Shown in pieces: positions 1-6,690 of a stretch of 16,996 nt of DNA. A model generated the notes under the pieces. It ran no database searches. It was given only the letters and a program-made list of their open reading frames with translations, and was not told where the DNA came from. The DNA comes from JAAYUD01 sp036846645. Lineage in GTDB: Bacteria > Bacteroidota > Bacteroidia > Bacteroidales > Bacteroidaceae. Numbering within the stretch: position 1 is the stretch's first letter; the number at the start of each line of letters is the position of its first letter. The stretch is from NCBI GenBank assembly GCA_036846645.1, contig DAIUBN010000047.1:1-16996 (forward strand), written 5' to 3'. The position numbers and the translations under genes were made by a program.

Positions 1-305
1 AGTCCGGCATAAACCGAACCGCCAGGAGAATTGATATAAATAGAGATATCCTTACCCTGGTCTACTGAATCGAGATATAAAAGTTGAGCTTGAAGTGTAT
101 TGGCGGTATAATCGTCAATCTGAGTACCCAGAAAGATAATGCGGTCCATCATCAAACGAGAGAACACATCAAGTTGAGTTACGTTGAGTTGACGTTCCTC
201 CAGAATATACGGATTAAGATATCCATTCTGTGCCTTGATGACATCATCGAGTACCATACTATTCATTCCTAAATGCTGAGTAGCATATTTTCTGAAATCA
301 TCCAT
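1..305 (-). CDS. clpP: ClpP, proteolytic subunit of ATP-dependent Clp protease (N-terminal part, cut by window edge)
   Basis: ClpP is a cytoplasmic serine protease that forms two stacked heptameric rings and degrades proteins fed to it by ClpX or a similar ATPase. The ATG is at 305-303 and about 101 codons are visible before the window ends. The start reads MDDFRKYATQHLGMN. It is followed by the family segment with RIIFLG, and then by the handle/oxyanion region INSPGG, about 95 residues in. The catalytic Ser, His and Asp lie beyond the edge, so intactness cannot be judged. The gene is directly downstream of tig in the same orientation, the usual tig-clpP order; clpX would be expected next outside the window. 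A terminator-like hairpin sits in the 102-bp gap to tig, so clpP may be partly uncoupled from tig. Identity is secure from sequence and context. Confidence 0.96.
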   Translation of the reverse strand, partial: MDDFRKYATQHLGMNSMVLDDVIKAQNGYLNPYILEERQLNVTQLDVFSRLMMDRIIFLGTQIDDYTANTLQAQLLYLDSVDQGKDISIYINSPGGSVYAG

Positions 306-330
306 GTTATTATTCCTTTCTTTGTTACAA

Positions 331-375
331 CAAAAAAGGCATAAGTACGTGATAAAAGCTCCGCACTTATACCTT
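331..375 (-). terminator. Terminator-like hairpin with U-tract between tig and clpP
   Basis: In the minus-strand RNA the arms AAGGUAUAAGU (375-365) and ACUUAUGCCUU (346-336) form an 11-bp stem with one U-G wobble and an 18-nt loop. A run of six U (337-332) overlaps and follows the 3' arm. This has the form of an intrinsic terminator. Because it lies between tig and clpP it may be an attenuator that lets only part of the transcript reach clpP, or a processing stem. The mismatch is a tolerated wobble only on the minus-strand transcript, which fits function on that strand. Confidence 0.6.
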
Positions 376-407
376 ATTATATTAATAGATTTCTATCGGA
401 GTATAGT

Positions 408-1766
408 CTACTTCTCTAACAATTTATTAAACTCTTCAGAAGAAACGGTTTTCTCGGTCAGTGTAAGTTGTTCTTTGAACACTGCAATCAACTTTTCGTC
501 TACCACACGGTCAACCATTTCGTTGACTGTTTCTTTCTTCTTCATCATCTCACCAACGTAGTTCTTCAACAAATCATCGGGAACATTAGGCATACCATAT
601 TGAGCGAACTGAGCACGAGCTGTATTTTCGCACATTTTGGTGATATCCTCATTCTCTACCTTCACACCGTTGGCTTCGACCAGTTGTTCTTTAACGAGTT
701 GCCATTGCAAAGCTTTGATGCTATTGTCATAGTTCTCATCAACGAACTTCTCGTCTTTATCTTTATTGTTGAGAAGCATTATTTTCTTCAACAACTTATC
801 AGGGTACTCTAACTTGCCGAGTTTCTTATCGAACATATCTTTTACATCAAGCAACAATTTATAGTCACTATTTGGTGCCAATTGACGTGCGATATCTTCT
901 TTAACTTTAGTACGGAACTCTTCTTCGCTCTTCACAGCGTCTTTGCCATAAACAGAGTCGAACAGTTTCTGATCAACATCTCCGGGGAAGAAGCGAGTGA
1001 TTTCTTTCACAGCGTAAGAGAAGTCAGACTTCATATTGGCTACTTCTTCTTTTTTCACCTTCAACAGAGAAGCGATTTCGGCATCGTTACCCTCATAAGC
1101 TTTCGAAGGATTGAAAACAATAGTTGTGCCAACCTTAGCTTCTGCGAAAAGTTTTTTCTGATCATCTGCCTTCATATAGTCGGGCATCATCACAGCATCG
1201 TCTACAAGAATACCACCTTCTTTGATATTGCCATCCTCTCCAAGTTCTACGAGAGTACCTTTCAGCATATCTTTATCTTGGTAAGTATCTACAGTCTTGT
1301 GTTCGCCAAGACGGTTACGATACATATTGATTTGATCGTCGAGCATTTTGTCGCTCACCTCGATTGTATAATAGTCTACTTTATCTTTCTTAGACAATTC
1401 TGCTTTAATCTCTGGAGACAATGCGATATCGAAGAAGAACTCGAAGTCGTCCATCTTTTCGAAATCTACAGGCTGCTGTTTCTCTTCATCAGAAAGAGGC
1501 TCGCCCAATGTCTTCAAATTGTTTTCCTTGATATAGTCATAGATTTTCTGAGATAGGATTTTGTTGATTTCTTCCGATTTAACGGCTGCGCCATACATCT
1601 TCTTTACCAATCCTAGGGGAACCATACCCTCACGGAATCCGTTCATATGCACCTTCTGGCGATAGGTCTTCAGCGATTTATCAACTTGATTCTGATAATC
1701 GGCTTTCTCAAGCTTTATTGTAAGCAGTCCGCTTACGGCATCAATGTTTTGAAATGTTACGTCCAT
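408..1766 (-). CDS. tig: Trigger factor, ribosome-associated chaperone
   Basis: Trigger factor binds the ribosome near the tunnel exit and shields nascent chains. The product is 452 residues, near the usual 430-460. The N-terminal ribosome-binding domain carries the loop GFREGMVP (residues 43-50), a form of the GFRxGxxP signature. The middle region, about residues 150-245, sits where other bacteria have an FKBP-type prolyl isomerase domain. I could not recognise clear FKBP active-site motifs there, which is common in the divergent Bacteroidota proteins. The rest is charged and helical, as expected for the C-terminal arms. The ATG at 1766-1764 lies about 50 nt downstream of the predicted transcription start of a well-formed promoter at 1822-1852. 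clpP follows in the same orientation. Family call is strong; loss of isomerase activity is only suspected. Confidence 0.95.
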   Translation of the reverse strand: MDVTFQNIDAVSGLLTIKLEKADYQNQVDKSLKTYRQKVHMNGFREGMVPLGLVKKMYGAAVKSEEINKILSQKIYDYIKENNLKTLGEPLSDEEKQQPVDFEKMDDFEFFFDIALSPEIKAELSKKDKVDYYTIEVSDKMLDDQINMYRNRLGEHKTVDTYQDKDMLKGTLVELGEDGNIKEGGILVDDAVMMPDYMKADDQKKLFAEAKVGTTIVFNPSKAYEGNDAEIASLLKVKKEEVANMKSDFSYAVKEITRFFPGDVDQKLFDSVYGKDAVKSEEEFRTKVKEDIARQLAPNSDYKLLLDVKDMFDKKLGKLEYPDKLLKKIMLLNNKDKDEKFVDENYDNSIKALQWQLVKEQLVEANGVKVENEDITKMCENTARAQFAQYGMPNVPDDLLKNYVGEMMKKKETVNEMVDRVVDEKLIAVFKEQLTLTEKTVSSEEFNKLLEK

Positions 1767-1821
1767 TATTTGACTACTATTTATTTGATTTAATATTCTT
1801 ATTATTTGCTTTTTAAGCGGA

Positions 1822-1852
1822 CAAAATTAGTGTTAATCTTTCAAACGGCAAA
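1822..1852 (-). promoter_or_regulatory. Promoter for tig (TTTG-N19-TAATTTTG)
   Basis: On the minus strand TTTG (1852-1849), a 19-nt spacer and TAATTTTG (1829-1822) match the Bacteroidota housekeeping promoter pattern TTTG-N19-21-TAnnTTTG in every defined position. The expected start is near 1815, giving a leader of about 49 nt before the tig ATG. The -33 box begins only a few bases past the stop codon of the upstream patatin gene. Confidence 0.8.
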
Positions 1853-1857
1853 ACAAT

Positions 1858-2715
1858 TTAATGATTTATGACTAATATAAATGATTTTATTTCGTTCAAT
1901 CTTTCCTTTGCCGCTTCTCTACCCATTTCGTATACTACTTTCATCTGACTTGCATCATGACAGAAATAGCTGATAGGGATTTTATATTGGGGCCGAATAA
2001 CGAGTGTATCACCAGCCTTTTCTTGCTGTGCTACATAGTCCAGCTCTTCATTGTACATCAAATGACGACGTTCCATCGCAGCAATCATATTAGGATACTT
2101 CGACAAAGAGATTCTCATAAGAGGCAGAAACTTATTCTTTTTCTTCTGATAACCTTGCGGTTGAGTCAGTATCACCACATTGCGTTGATAGCCTATGTGC
2201 TGGAAGTATTTCAATGGAATAGAATCGCTCATACCGCCATCAAGAAGTTTCAATCCACCTACTTCTACCACTCTTGATACCAGTGGCATAGACGCTGATG
2301 CTCTAATCCATTCGAAGAGTTCGTCACCCGTCATATCGCATTTCTTATAAAGAGGCTCTCCGGTTGTCATATCAGTACACACCGCATAAAACTCCATTTT
2401 ATTTTCTTCGTAGGCTTTGCAGTCAAAGATGTCATATCGGGTTGGGACGATATGGTAAGCAAAGCGAGCACCATATATATCACCGGTCTTAACGAGTGAT
2501 TGGAAACTACAATATCGTTTGTCGCCGGCAAACCTCATATTATACCTTATAGCCCGCCCTATCTGGTGCGATTTATAATTGCATCCGAAAGCCGCGCCAG
2601 CCGATACACCGATAGCACCATCAAAAGTGATGTTATTTTCCATCAATACATCCATGACGCCCGCCGAGAATAAACCCCGCAGAGCGCCTCCTTCGAGCAC
2701 CAAACCTGTTTTCAT
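1858..2715 (-). CDS. Patatin-like phospholipase (RssA-type)
   Basis: Patatin-like proteins are Ser-Asp dyad acyl hydrolases that act on phospholipids or other lipid esters. Visible motifs are an oxyanion loop GGALRG (residues 9-14), the nucleophile elbow GVSAG with Ser38, and DGG with Asp159 as the second dyad member. All catalytic elements are therefore present. Length is 285 residues, typical of the single-domain bacterial group. I see no signal peptide or membrane helix, so a cytoplasmic or peripheral location is likely. The natural substrate cannot be read from sequence. The gene stands between lptB (106 bp upstream) and tig, with its own -7-like element upstream and a strong tig promoter immediately downstream, so it may be a single-gene unit. 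Its proximity to LPS and phospholipid transport genes is suggestive only. Confidence 0.9.
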   Translation of the reverse strand: MKTGLVLEGGALRGLFSAGVMDVLMENNITFDGAIGVSAGAAFGCNYKSHQIGRAIRYNMRFAGDKRYCSFQSLVKTGDIYGARFAYHIVPTRYDIFDCKAYEENKMEFYAVCTDMTTGEPLYKKCDMTGDELFEWIRASASMPLVSRVVEVGGLKLLDGGMSDSIPLKYFQHIGYQRNVVILTQPQGYQKKKNKFLPLMRISLSKYPNMIAAMERRHLMYNEELDYVAQQEKAGDTLVIRPQYKIPISYFCHDASQMKVVYEMGREAAKERLNEIKSFILVINH

Positions 2716-2727
2716 TGTACAATTTTA

Positions 2728-2746
2728 TCGTATCATTAACATACGA
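2728..2746 (-). other. Small hairpin in patatin gene leader
   Basis: In the minus-strand RNA UCGUAU (2746-2741) and AUACGA (2733-2728) form a 6-bp stem with a 7-nt loop, ending 13 nt before the ATG at 2715. A further copy of the arm (TTCGTAT on the plus strand, 2768-2774) could pair with 2741-2747 instead, but that copy lies at or upstream of the predicted transcription start. It could affect translation or be incidental. Confidence 0.35.
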
Positions 2747-2758
2747 ATTTGGAAATAT

Positions 2759-2766
2759 CAAAACTA
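2759..2766 (-). promoter_or_regulatory. Putative -7 element for patatin gene (TAGTTTTG)
   Basis: TAGTTTTG on the minus strand matches TAnnTTTG. No TTTG lies at the normal -33 distance, so the assignment rests on the -7 box and its place 44 bp before the ATG. Expected start is near 2752. Confidence 0.45.
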
Positions 2767-2821
2767 TTTCGTATCTCGCGCAATAGTATTTTCCTGTTCC
2801 TTATTTAATATATCACAACAG

Positions 2822-3886
2822 CTACTTTTCTTCTGCCTCAGAAGTAGAATCGGGAGTTTCGATTGTTGATTCGGGTTCTGATGGTGCTTCAACATTTTCA
2901 GTAGAAGAAGTTGGCACCACCTCATCTTCCGTAGCATTCAGATTATCATCTACAGGAGTAGAACCAGATTCTTTTTCTTGTTTCTTCTTCAACAGATTGG
3001 GAATATTGCTAAAAAGATGCCATTTTTTCTTTCCACTTTCCTGTTCTTCTTCAGCAAGATGTTCAGCTTCGACAGCTTCTTCGGCTGCTTCTTCCTGACG
3101 ATGATGAAACTCCTCCTGACGACGGTCTTCTTCTGCCTGGAAATCCTTGCGGCGGAGTACGAAGCTATTACTGAGGTATTTTTCACGAACAATCTTATTG
3201 GCTGCCAATTCTTCAGGTGTACCTTGGAAAAGAATTTTTCCTTCGAACAGCAAATAAGCACGGTCGGTGATGCTCAACGTTTCCTGAACGTTGTGGTCGG
3301 TAATCAGAATACCGATATTTTTATATTTCAGGCGATATACAATCTGCTGAATATCTTCTACAGCGATAGGATCGACACCAGCAAATGGTTCGTCGAGCAT
3401 GATAAACTTCGGGTCGATAGCCAGACAACGAGCAATCTCGGTACGGCGGCGTTCACCACCAGAGAGCTGGTTACCTTTATTCTTACGCACCTTCTGAAGA
3501 CGAAACTCGGCAATCAGACTTTCAAGTTTCTCTTTCTGATATTCACGAGGCTTATTTGTCATTTGCAACACAGAAGCGATATTGTCTTCTACGCTCATCT
3601 GACGGAAAACAGATGCCTCCTGGGGAAGATAACCGATACCGGCTTTGGCACGTTTGTGAACCGGGAATTTAGTGATGTCCAGGTTATCGAGAAATATACG
3701 TCCTTCGTTACCGGTAATCAAACCTACCGTCATATAGAAAGAGGTAGTCTTTCCGGCACCGTTAGGTCCGAGCAAACCAACGATTTCGCCCTGCTTCACA
3801 TCTATCGAGACATGACTCACAACAGTACGCTTTCCATATCTTTTCACCAAGTTCTCTGTACGAAGAACCATCTTGCTATCTTCCAT
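2822..3886 (-). CDS. lptB: LptB, ATPase of the LPS export ABC transporter, with long acidic C-terminal tail
   Basis: LptB is the cytoplasmic ATPase that powers extraction of LPS from the inner membrane with LptF and LptG. With the ATG at 3886-3884 (residues MEDSKM) the protein is 354 residues. Walker A GPNGAGKTT is at 40-48, the Q-loop Gln at 89, LSGGE at 141-145, Walker B IMLDEP at 162-167 and the H-loop His at 198. An ATG at 3871-3869 (MVLRTEN) is a possible second start. The open frame extends to 4030, but that extension reads into the promoter region and overlaps the divergent gene, so I reject it. The core ends near residue 245. A tail of about 105 residues follows, rich in Glu, Gln, His and Ala and then in Ser, Thr, Pro and Glu; ordinary LptB is about 240 residues. 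The tail has no recognisable domain. Identity of the core is strong. Confidence 0.94.
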   Translation of the reverse strand: MEDSKMVLRTENLVKRYGKRTVVSHVSIDVKQGEIVGLLGPNGAGKTTSFYMTVGLITGNEGRIFLDNLDITKFPVHKRAKAGIGYLPQEASVFRQMSVEDNIASVLQMTNKPREYQKEKLESLIAEFRLQKVRKNKGNQLSGGERRRTEIARCLAIDPKFIMLDEPFAGVDPIAVEDIQQIVYRLKYKNIGILITDHNVQETLSITDRAYLLFEGKILFQGTPEELAANKIVREKYLSNSFVLRRKDFQAEEDRRQEEFHHRQEEAAEEAVEAEHLAEEEQESGKKKWHLFSNIPNLLKKKQEKESGSTPVDDNLNATEDEVVPTSSTENVEAPSEPESTIETPDSTSEAEEK

Positions 3887-3904
3887 AACCAAAATATTTT
3901 GCGG

Positions 3905-3912
3905 CAAAAGTA
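3905..3912 (-). promoter_or_regulatory. -7 element for lptB (TACTTTTG)
   Basis: TACTTTTG on the minus strand fits TAnnTTTG. The transcription start would be near 3898, leaving a leader of about 12 nt before the ATG at 3886 or about 27 nt before that at 3871. This supports a short lptB start and rules against the upstream extension. No clear TTTG at -33. Confidence 0.5.
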
Positions 3913-3933
3913 ACAAAAATCTATCTAATAGTT

Positions 3934-3941
3934 TAACTTTG
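3934..3941 (+). promoter_or_regulatory. -7 element for C39-like lipoprotein gene (TAACTTTG)
   Basis: TAACTTTG on the plus strand fits TAnnTTTG and lies 27 bp before the ATG at 3969. It is about 20 bp from the opposing lptB -7 element, so the two divergent promoters overlap and may compete for polymerase. No clear -33 box. Confidence 0.5.
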
Positions 3942-3968
3942 TAAGATAAATTATAGAATAAGAAGATT

Positions 3969-4862
3969 ATGAAAGCCATAAAAGACATTCTTTGCATACT
4001 GTTACTTCTCTTTTCAGCATCTGCCATCACTATATCCTGCCAGAAAGGAGGTGATACTTATACTAAGACGAAGTCCCCTACAATAACAGGAGAGGACTAT
4101 GATCCAAATGGCGGAGCCGATTACTATCATTATGCCGGTGATAATCCGCGATCAAACTATTATGTCAACAGAGATATTTATTCACTCTCCTCAAACGACA
4201 CCATCACTATCCTATCGCATTTCAAAACCATGCAGCAAACTACAGAATGGTCGTGTGGCGACGTTGCTGCACTTATGGTACTCCACCATTTTGATTGCGG
4301 TGACAATATCAGCGAATGGGATATGGCAGTTGCACTCCATTCTCATATTGATAGCGACACTCCAAATGCATTGCCAGGCAGTGCTAAGAAACATTCCGAC
4401 TATGGCACAAAATTGAAGGATCTATATAACTATTTCAATAGCCACGCAACTCTAAAAGTCATCTCTACAAGTTATCAGAAAACATACACCGACGATGACC
4501 TTATAAAAGATAATACTTTATATCCAGAATGTGACTTAGGCAATCTAGCACCTACTTTTGACAGTTCCAAGGCATTTGCCGTTTGGCTCACCTCACAGTT
4601 GAAAGCCAATCATCCAGTCATGGCAGAATGGAGTGATTGGGACGGTCATTGGATAGTACTTATCGGAATAGACAACAACGGAACGCCCAATTACTATGGT
4701 GACGACATTCTTATTCTAGCCGATTCATACGATACCACAGACCATTGGCAAGACGGATATACCATCGCCTCTCTTGATAAATTCTTTTATTCATGGAAAG
4801 ATAGAGCAATAGCCCCTAAACCTTATCAATTACAGCCCTATATAGCAATAGGTAAGAGATAG
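3969..4862 (+). CDS. Predicted lipoprotein with C39-like cysteine peptidase domain
   Basis: The N-terminus has a basic start, a hydrophobic stretch (ILCILLLLFSASAI) and Cys24 after T-I-S, which reads as a lipoprotein signal with a slightly atypical lipobox. About 60 polar, Tyr/Gly/Asp-rich residues act as a linker. From about residue 85 the protein resembles the papain-fold C39_2 family. Cys96 is in a QTTEWSCG context, which in this family holds the oxyanion Gln and nucleophile. His227 is in DGHWIVLIGID, and Asp252 is in LADSYD. These could form a Cys-His-Asp triad. The protein is 297 residues with no transporter part, so it is not a bacteriocin-exporter peptidase. It probably sits in the envelope. 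Substrate is unknown; proteolysis, peptide-bond hydrolysis in the cell wall or transpeptidation are all open. It precedes mlaE by 75 bp, but mlaE has its own strong promoter. Confidence 0.75.
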   Translation: MKAIKDILCILLLLFSASAITISCQKGGDTYTKTKSPTITGEDYDPNGGADYYHYAGDNPRSNYYVNRDIYSLSSNDTITILSHFKTMQQTTEWSCGDVAALMVLHHFDCGDNISEWDMAVALHSHIDSDTPNALPGSAKKHSDYGTKLKDLYNYFNSHATLKVISTSYQKTYTDDDLIKDNTLYPECDLGNLAPTFDSSKAFAVWLTSQLKANHPVMAEWSDWDGHWIVLIGIDNNGTPNYYGDDILILADSYDTTDHWQDGYTIASLDKFFYSWKDRAIAPKPYQLQPYIAIGKR

Positions 4863-4884
4863 ATGACTTCTTAACACAAAAAGT

Positions 4885-4915
4885 TTTGTACTACTTCTAG
4901 TTTGCACTATCTTTG
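4885..4915 (+). promoter_or_regulatory. Promoter for mlaE-mlaF (TTTG-N19-TATCTTTG)
   Basis: TTTG (4885-4888), a 19-nt spacer and TATCTTTG (4908-4915) match the Bacteroidota housekeeping promoter. The expected start is near 4922, a leader of about 16 nt. The -33 box lies in a perfect 14-bp palindrome, ACAAAAAGTTTTGT (4876-4889), which could be incidental or an operator. Confidence 0.8.
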
Positions 4916-4937
4916 TCACTTGTAATAATTCTAATTT

Positions 4938-5684
4938 ATGTATTTACTAAAAGGATTAAAAACGTTCGGAGAGTATCTCATTCTGATGGGTAGAGTATTT
5001 ACTCGTCCGGAGAGGATGCGGATGTCTCTAAAAAGATATGTCGATGAGATTGCGAAGTTAGGTATCAGTTCCATTGGTATCGTATTGCTCATCTCGCTGT
5101 TTATCGGAGCTGTTGTCACAGTTCAGATTAAATTGAATATCAGCAACCCTCTGCTTCCACGTTGGACGGTAGGTTACGTTACTCGCGAAATCATGTTGCT
5201 GGAGTTCTCCTCATCTATCATGTGTTTGATTCTTGCCGGCAAAGTCGGTTCGAATATTGCTTCAGAGCTAGGCACTATGAGGGTGACACAGCAGATTGAT
5301 GCGCTAGAGATAATGGGAGTCAACTCTGCCAACTATCTGATACTTCCCAAAATAACAGCGATGATAACTATCATTCCTTTGCTTGTCACGTTCAGTATTT
5401 TTGCCGCTATCATCGGAGCTTTTTGTTCCTGTTGGTTCCTCGGTATTATGACTGCTGTCGACTTGGAATATGGTTTGCAATACGAGTTTGTAGAATGGTA
5501 TGTATGGTCAAGCTTCATCAAATCATTGTTCTTCGCTTTCATCATCGCCAGTGTTTCGGCATTCTACGGTTACAACGTGAAAGGAGGGTCCACGGATGTG
5601 GGCAAAGCTTCTACCGATTCTGTAGTTTCGAGTAGTGTACTTATACTTTTCTCAGACTTAATACTTACTAAATTGTTGGTGTAA
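4938..5684 (+). CDS. mlaE: MlaE-family ABC transporter permease (phospholipid transport)
   Basis: MlaE is the inner-membrane permease of the Mla-type system, which moves phospholipids between the inner and outer membranes with MlaF and an MCE protein such as MlaD. The product is 248 residues, usual for the family. It has an amphipathic N-terminal region followed by several long hydrophobic segments, about residues 45-70, 85-105, 140-180 and 195-220. The central segment around GKVGSNIASELGTMRVTQQI (about residues 101-120) is the conserved loop of this permease family. The stop codon TAA shares its last base with the ATG of mlaF, so translation is probably coupled. The MCE partner is not in the window and must be encoded elsewhere. 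Confidence is high for family; lipid cargo and direction are not readable. Confidence 0.93.
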   Translation: MYLLKGLKTFGEYLILMGRVFTRPERMRMSLKRYVDEIAKLGISSIGIVLLISLFIGAVVTVQIKLNISNPLLPRWTVGYVTREIMLLEFSSSIMCLILAGKVGSNIASELGTMRVTQQIDALEIMGVNSANYLILPKITAMITIIPLLVTFSIFAAIIGAFCSCWFLGIMTAVDLEYGLQYEFVEWYVWSSFIKSLFFAFIIASVSAFYGYNVKGGSTDVGKASTDSVVSSSVLILFSDLILTKLLV

Positions 5685-6436
5685 TGATAGAAGTAAAGAA
5701 TTTATCTAAGTCATTCGAAGACAAGGTTGTATTGAAAGACATCAACACATCTTTCGACAGCGGCAAAACGAATCTCATCATTGGTCAGAGCGGTTCGGGA
5801 AAGACAGTGCTGATGAAATGTATCGTAGGGTTGTTTACACCCGATAAAGGCGAAGTGCTTTACGACGATAGAAACTTGCTCGAAATGAGCAAACAACAAA
5901 TAAAGGATCTGCGCAGAGAAATAGGAATGATATTTCAGAGTTCCGCCCTGTTCGACTCTCTCAATGTACTAAAGAATGTGATGTTTCCGCTAGACATGTT
6001 CAGCGGCCAAACATTTATTGAAAGAGAAAAGCGCGCCCGTTTCTGTTTGGAACGTGTCAATCTTGCCGGAGCAGAAGAAAAATTTCCAGGCGAACTCAGT
6101 GGAGGTATGCAAAAACGAGTAGCTATTGCCAGAGCCATCGCCCTCAACCCCAAATATCTTTTCTGCGATGAACCGAATTCAGGTTTGGATCCCAAGACAT
6201 CTCTTGTAATCGACGAACTCATTCATGGCATCACCCACGAATTTGATATTACCACCATTATCAACACCCACGATATGAACTCCGTGATAGATATTGGCGA
6301 GAAGATTGTATTTATCTGCAACTCCCAGTTAGAATGGACAGGCACAAAAGATGATGTTCTGACTGCCACAAACAAGGAATTCAATAACTTTATATTCTCT
6401 TCCGACTTGCTGAAGAAAGTGAAGGAAATGGAATAA
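5684..6436 (+). CDS. mlaF: MlaF-type ABC transporter ATPase
   Basis: This is the cytoplasmic ATPase partner of the MlaE permease. Length is 250 residues. Walker A GQSGSGKT is at 34-41, the Q-loop Gln at 85, the ABC signature as LSGGM (138-142; Met in place of the common Gln or Glu, usual in MlaF-like proteins), Walker B YLFCDEP at 158-164 and the H-loop His at 196. All ATPase motifs are intact. The start overlaps the mlaE stop by one base. No MlaD, MlaC or MlaB gene follows; instead a 557-bp gene-free stretch begins. There is no convincing intrinsic terminator just downstream, only a weak 5-bp stem (6446-6458) without a U-tract, so the transcript may run into the 22-bp repeat array. Confidence 0.94.
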   Translation: MIEVKNLSKSFEDKVVLKDINTSFDSGKTNLIIGQSGSGKTVLMKCIVGLFTPDKGEVLYDDRNLLEMSKQQIKDLRREIGMIFQSSALFDSLNVLKNVMFPLDMFSGQTFIEREKRARFCLERVNLAGAEEKFPGELSGGMQKRVAIARAIALNPKYLFCDEPNSGLDPKTSLVIDELIHGITHEFDITTIINTHDMNSVIDIGEKIVFICNSQLEWTGTKDDVLTATNKEFNNFIFSSDLLKKVKEME

Positions 6437-6475
6437 TCGCAGCATCAGTGAGACACTGCAATTGAATCGGAGGTT

Positions 6476-6690
6476 GACGATTCAAGTCCCGACGGGTGAT
6501 GATTGAAGTCTCGTGAGCCATCACTTCAAGTCTCGCGAGGTGATGATTGAAGTCTCGTCGACTGCTGATAAATACATTAAGACAATTCGATAAAATCATA
6601 AAGACGATTCGATTGAAACGTCAAGAAGATTCTTCTGAAACGCCAAGACGTTTTGGAATTTTCTTCAAGACGATTCTTATCGCGTTCATA
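6476..6690. repeat. Degenerate tandem array, 22-bp period, about ten units
   Basis: Units begin with a GAYGATT-like heptamer at 6476, 6498, 6520, 6542, 6564, 6581, 6603, 6625, 6647 and 6669. All steps are 22 bp except the fifth, which is 17. The first four share the core TTSAAGTCYCG in exact register: GATTCAAGTCCCG, GATTGAAGTCTCG, CTTCAAGTCTCG, GATTGAAGTCTCG. Units 6-10 share GACGATTC and a trailing CAA or similar. A 22-bp unit is not a multiple of three, and no credible reading frame crosses the array, so it is non-coding. GTGATG (6496-6501 and 6540-6545) flanks CATCAC (6519-6524), allowing two alternative hairpins. It lies between the ends of convergent mlaF and der. Function is unknown. 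Confidence 0.75.

Noticed and set aside
882..1556. Long open frame (224 codons) opposite tig
   Set aside because: It is antisense to a confidently identified tig gene, Phe/Ile-rich as expected of antisense to Glu/Lys/Asp codons, and has no recognisable domain.
2978..3913. Long open frame (311 codons) opposite lptB
   Set aside because: It mirrors lptB on the other strand and its composition is that of an antisense shadow.
3887..4030. Longer lptB start giving 48 extra residues
   Set aside because: The extension reads through the lptB -7 element and overlaps the start of the divergent lipoprotein gene. Its hydrophobic residues fit no LptB, and the ATG at 3886 begins directly before the conserved ATPase start.
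4876..4889. 14-bp palindrome at the mlaE -33 box as an operator
   Set aside because: Only A/T-rich and partly dictated by the TTTTG promoter box; no second copy in the window supports a regulator site.
6446..6458. Terminator for mlaF
   Set aside because: The stem is 5 bp with a 3-nt loop and has no T-run after it.
6476..6690. CRISPR array
   Set aside because: Units are head-to-tail and degenerate over their whole length, with no alternation of constant repeats and unique spacers, and no cas genes are present.
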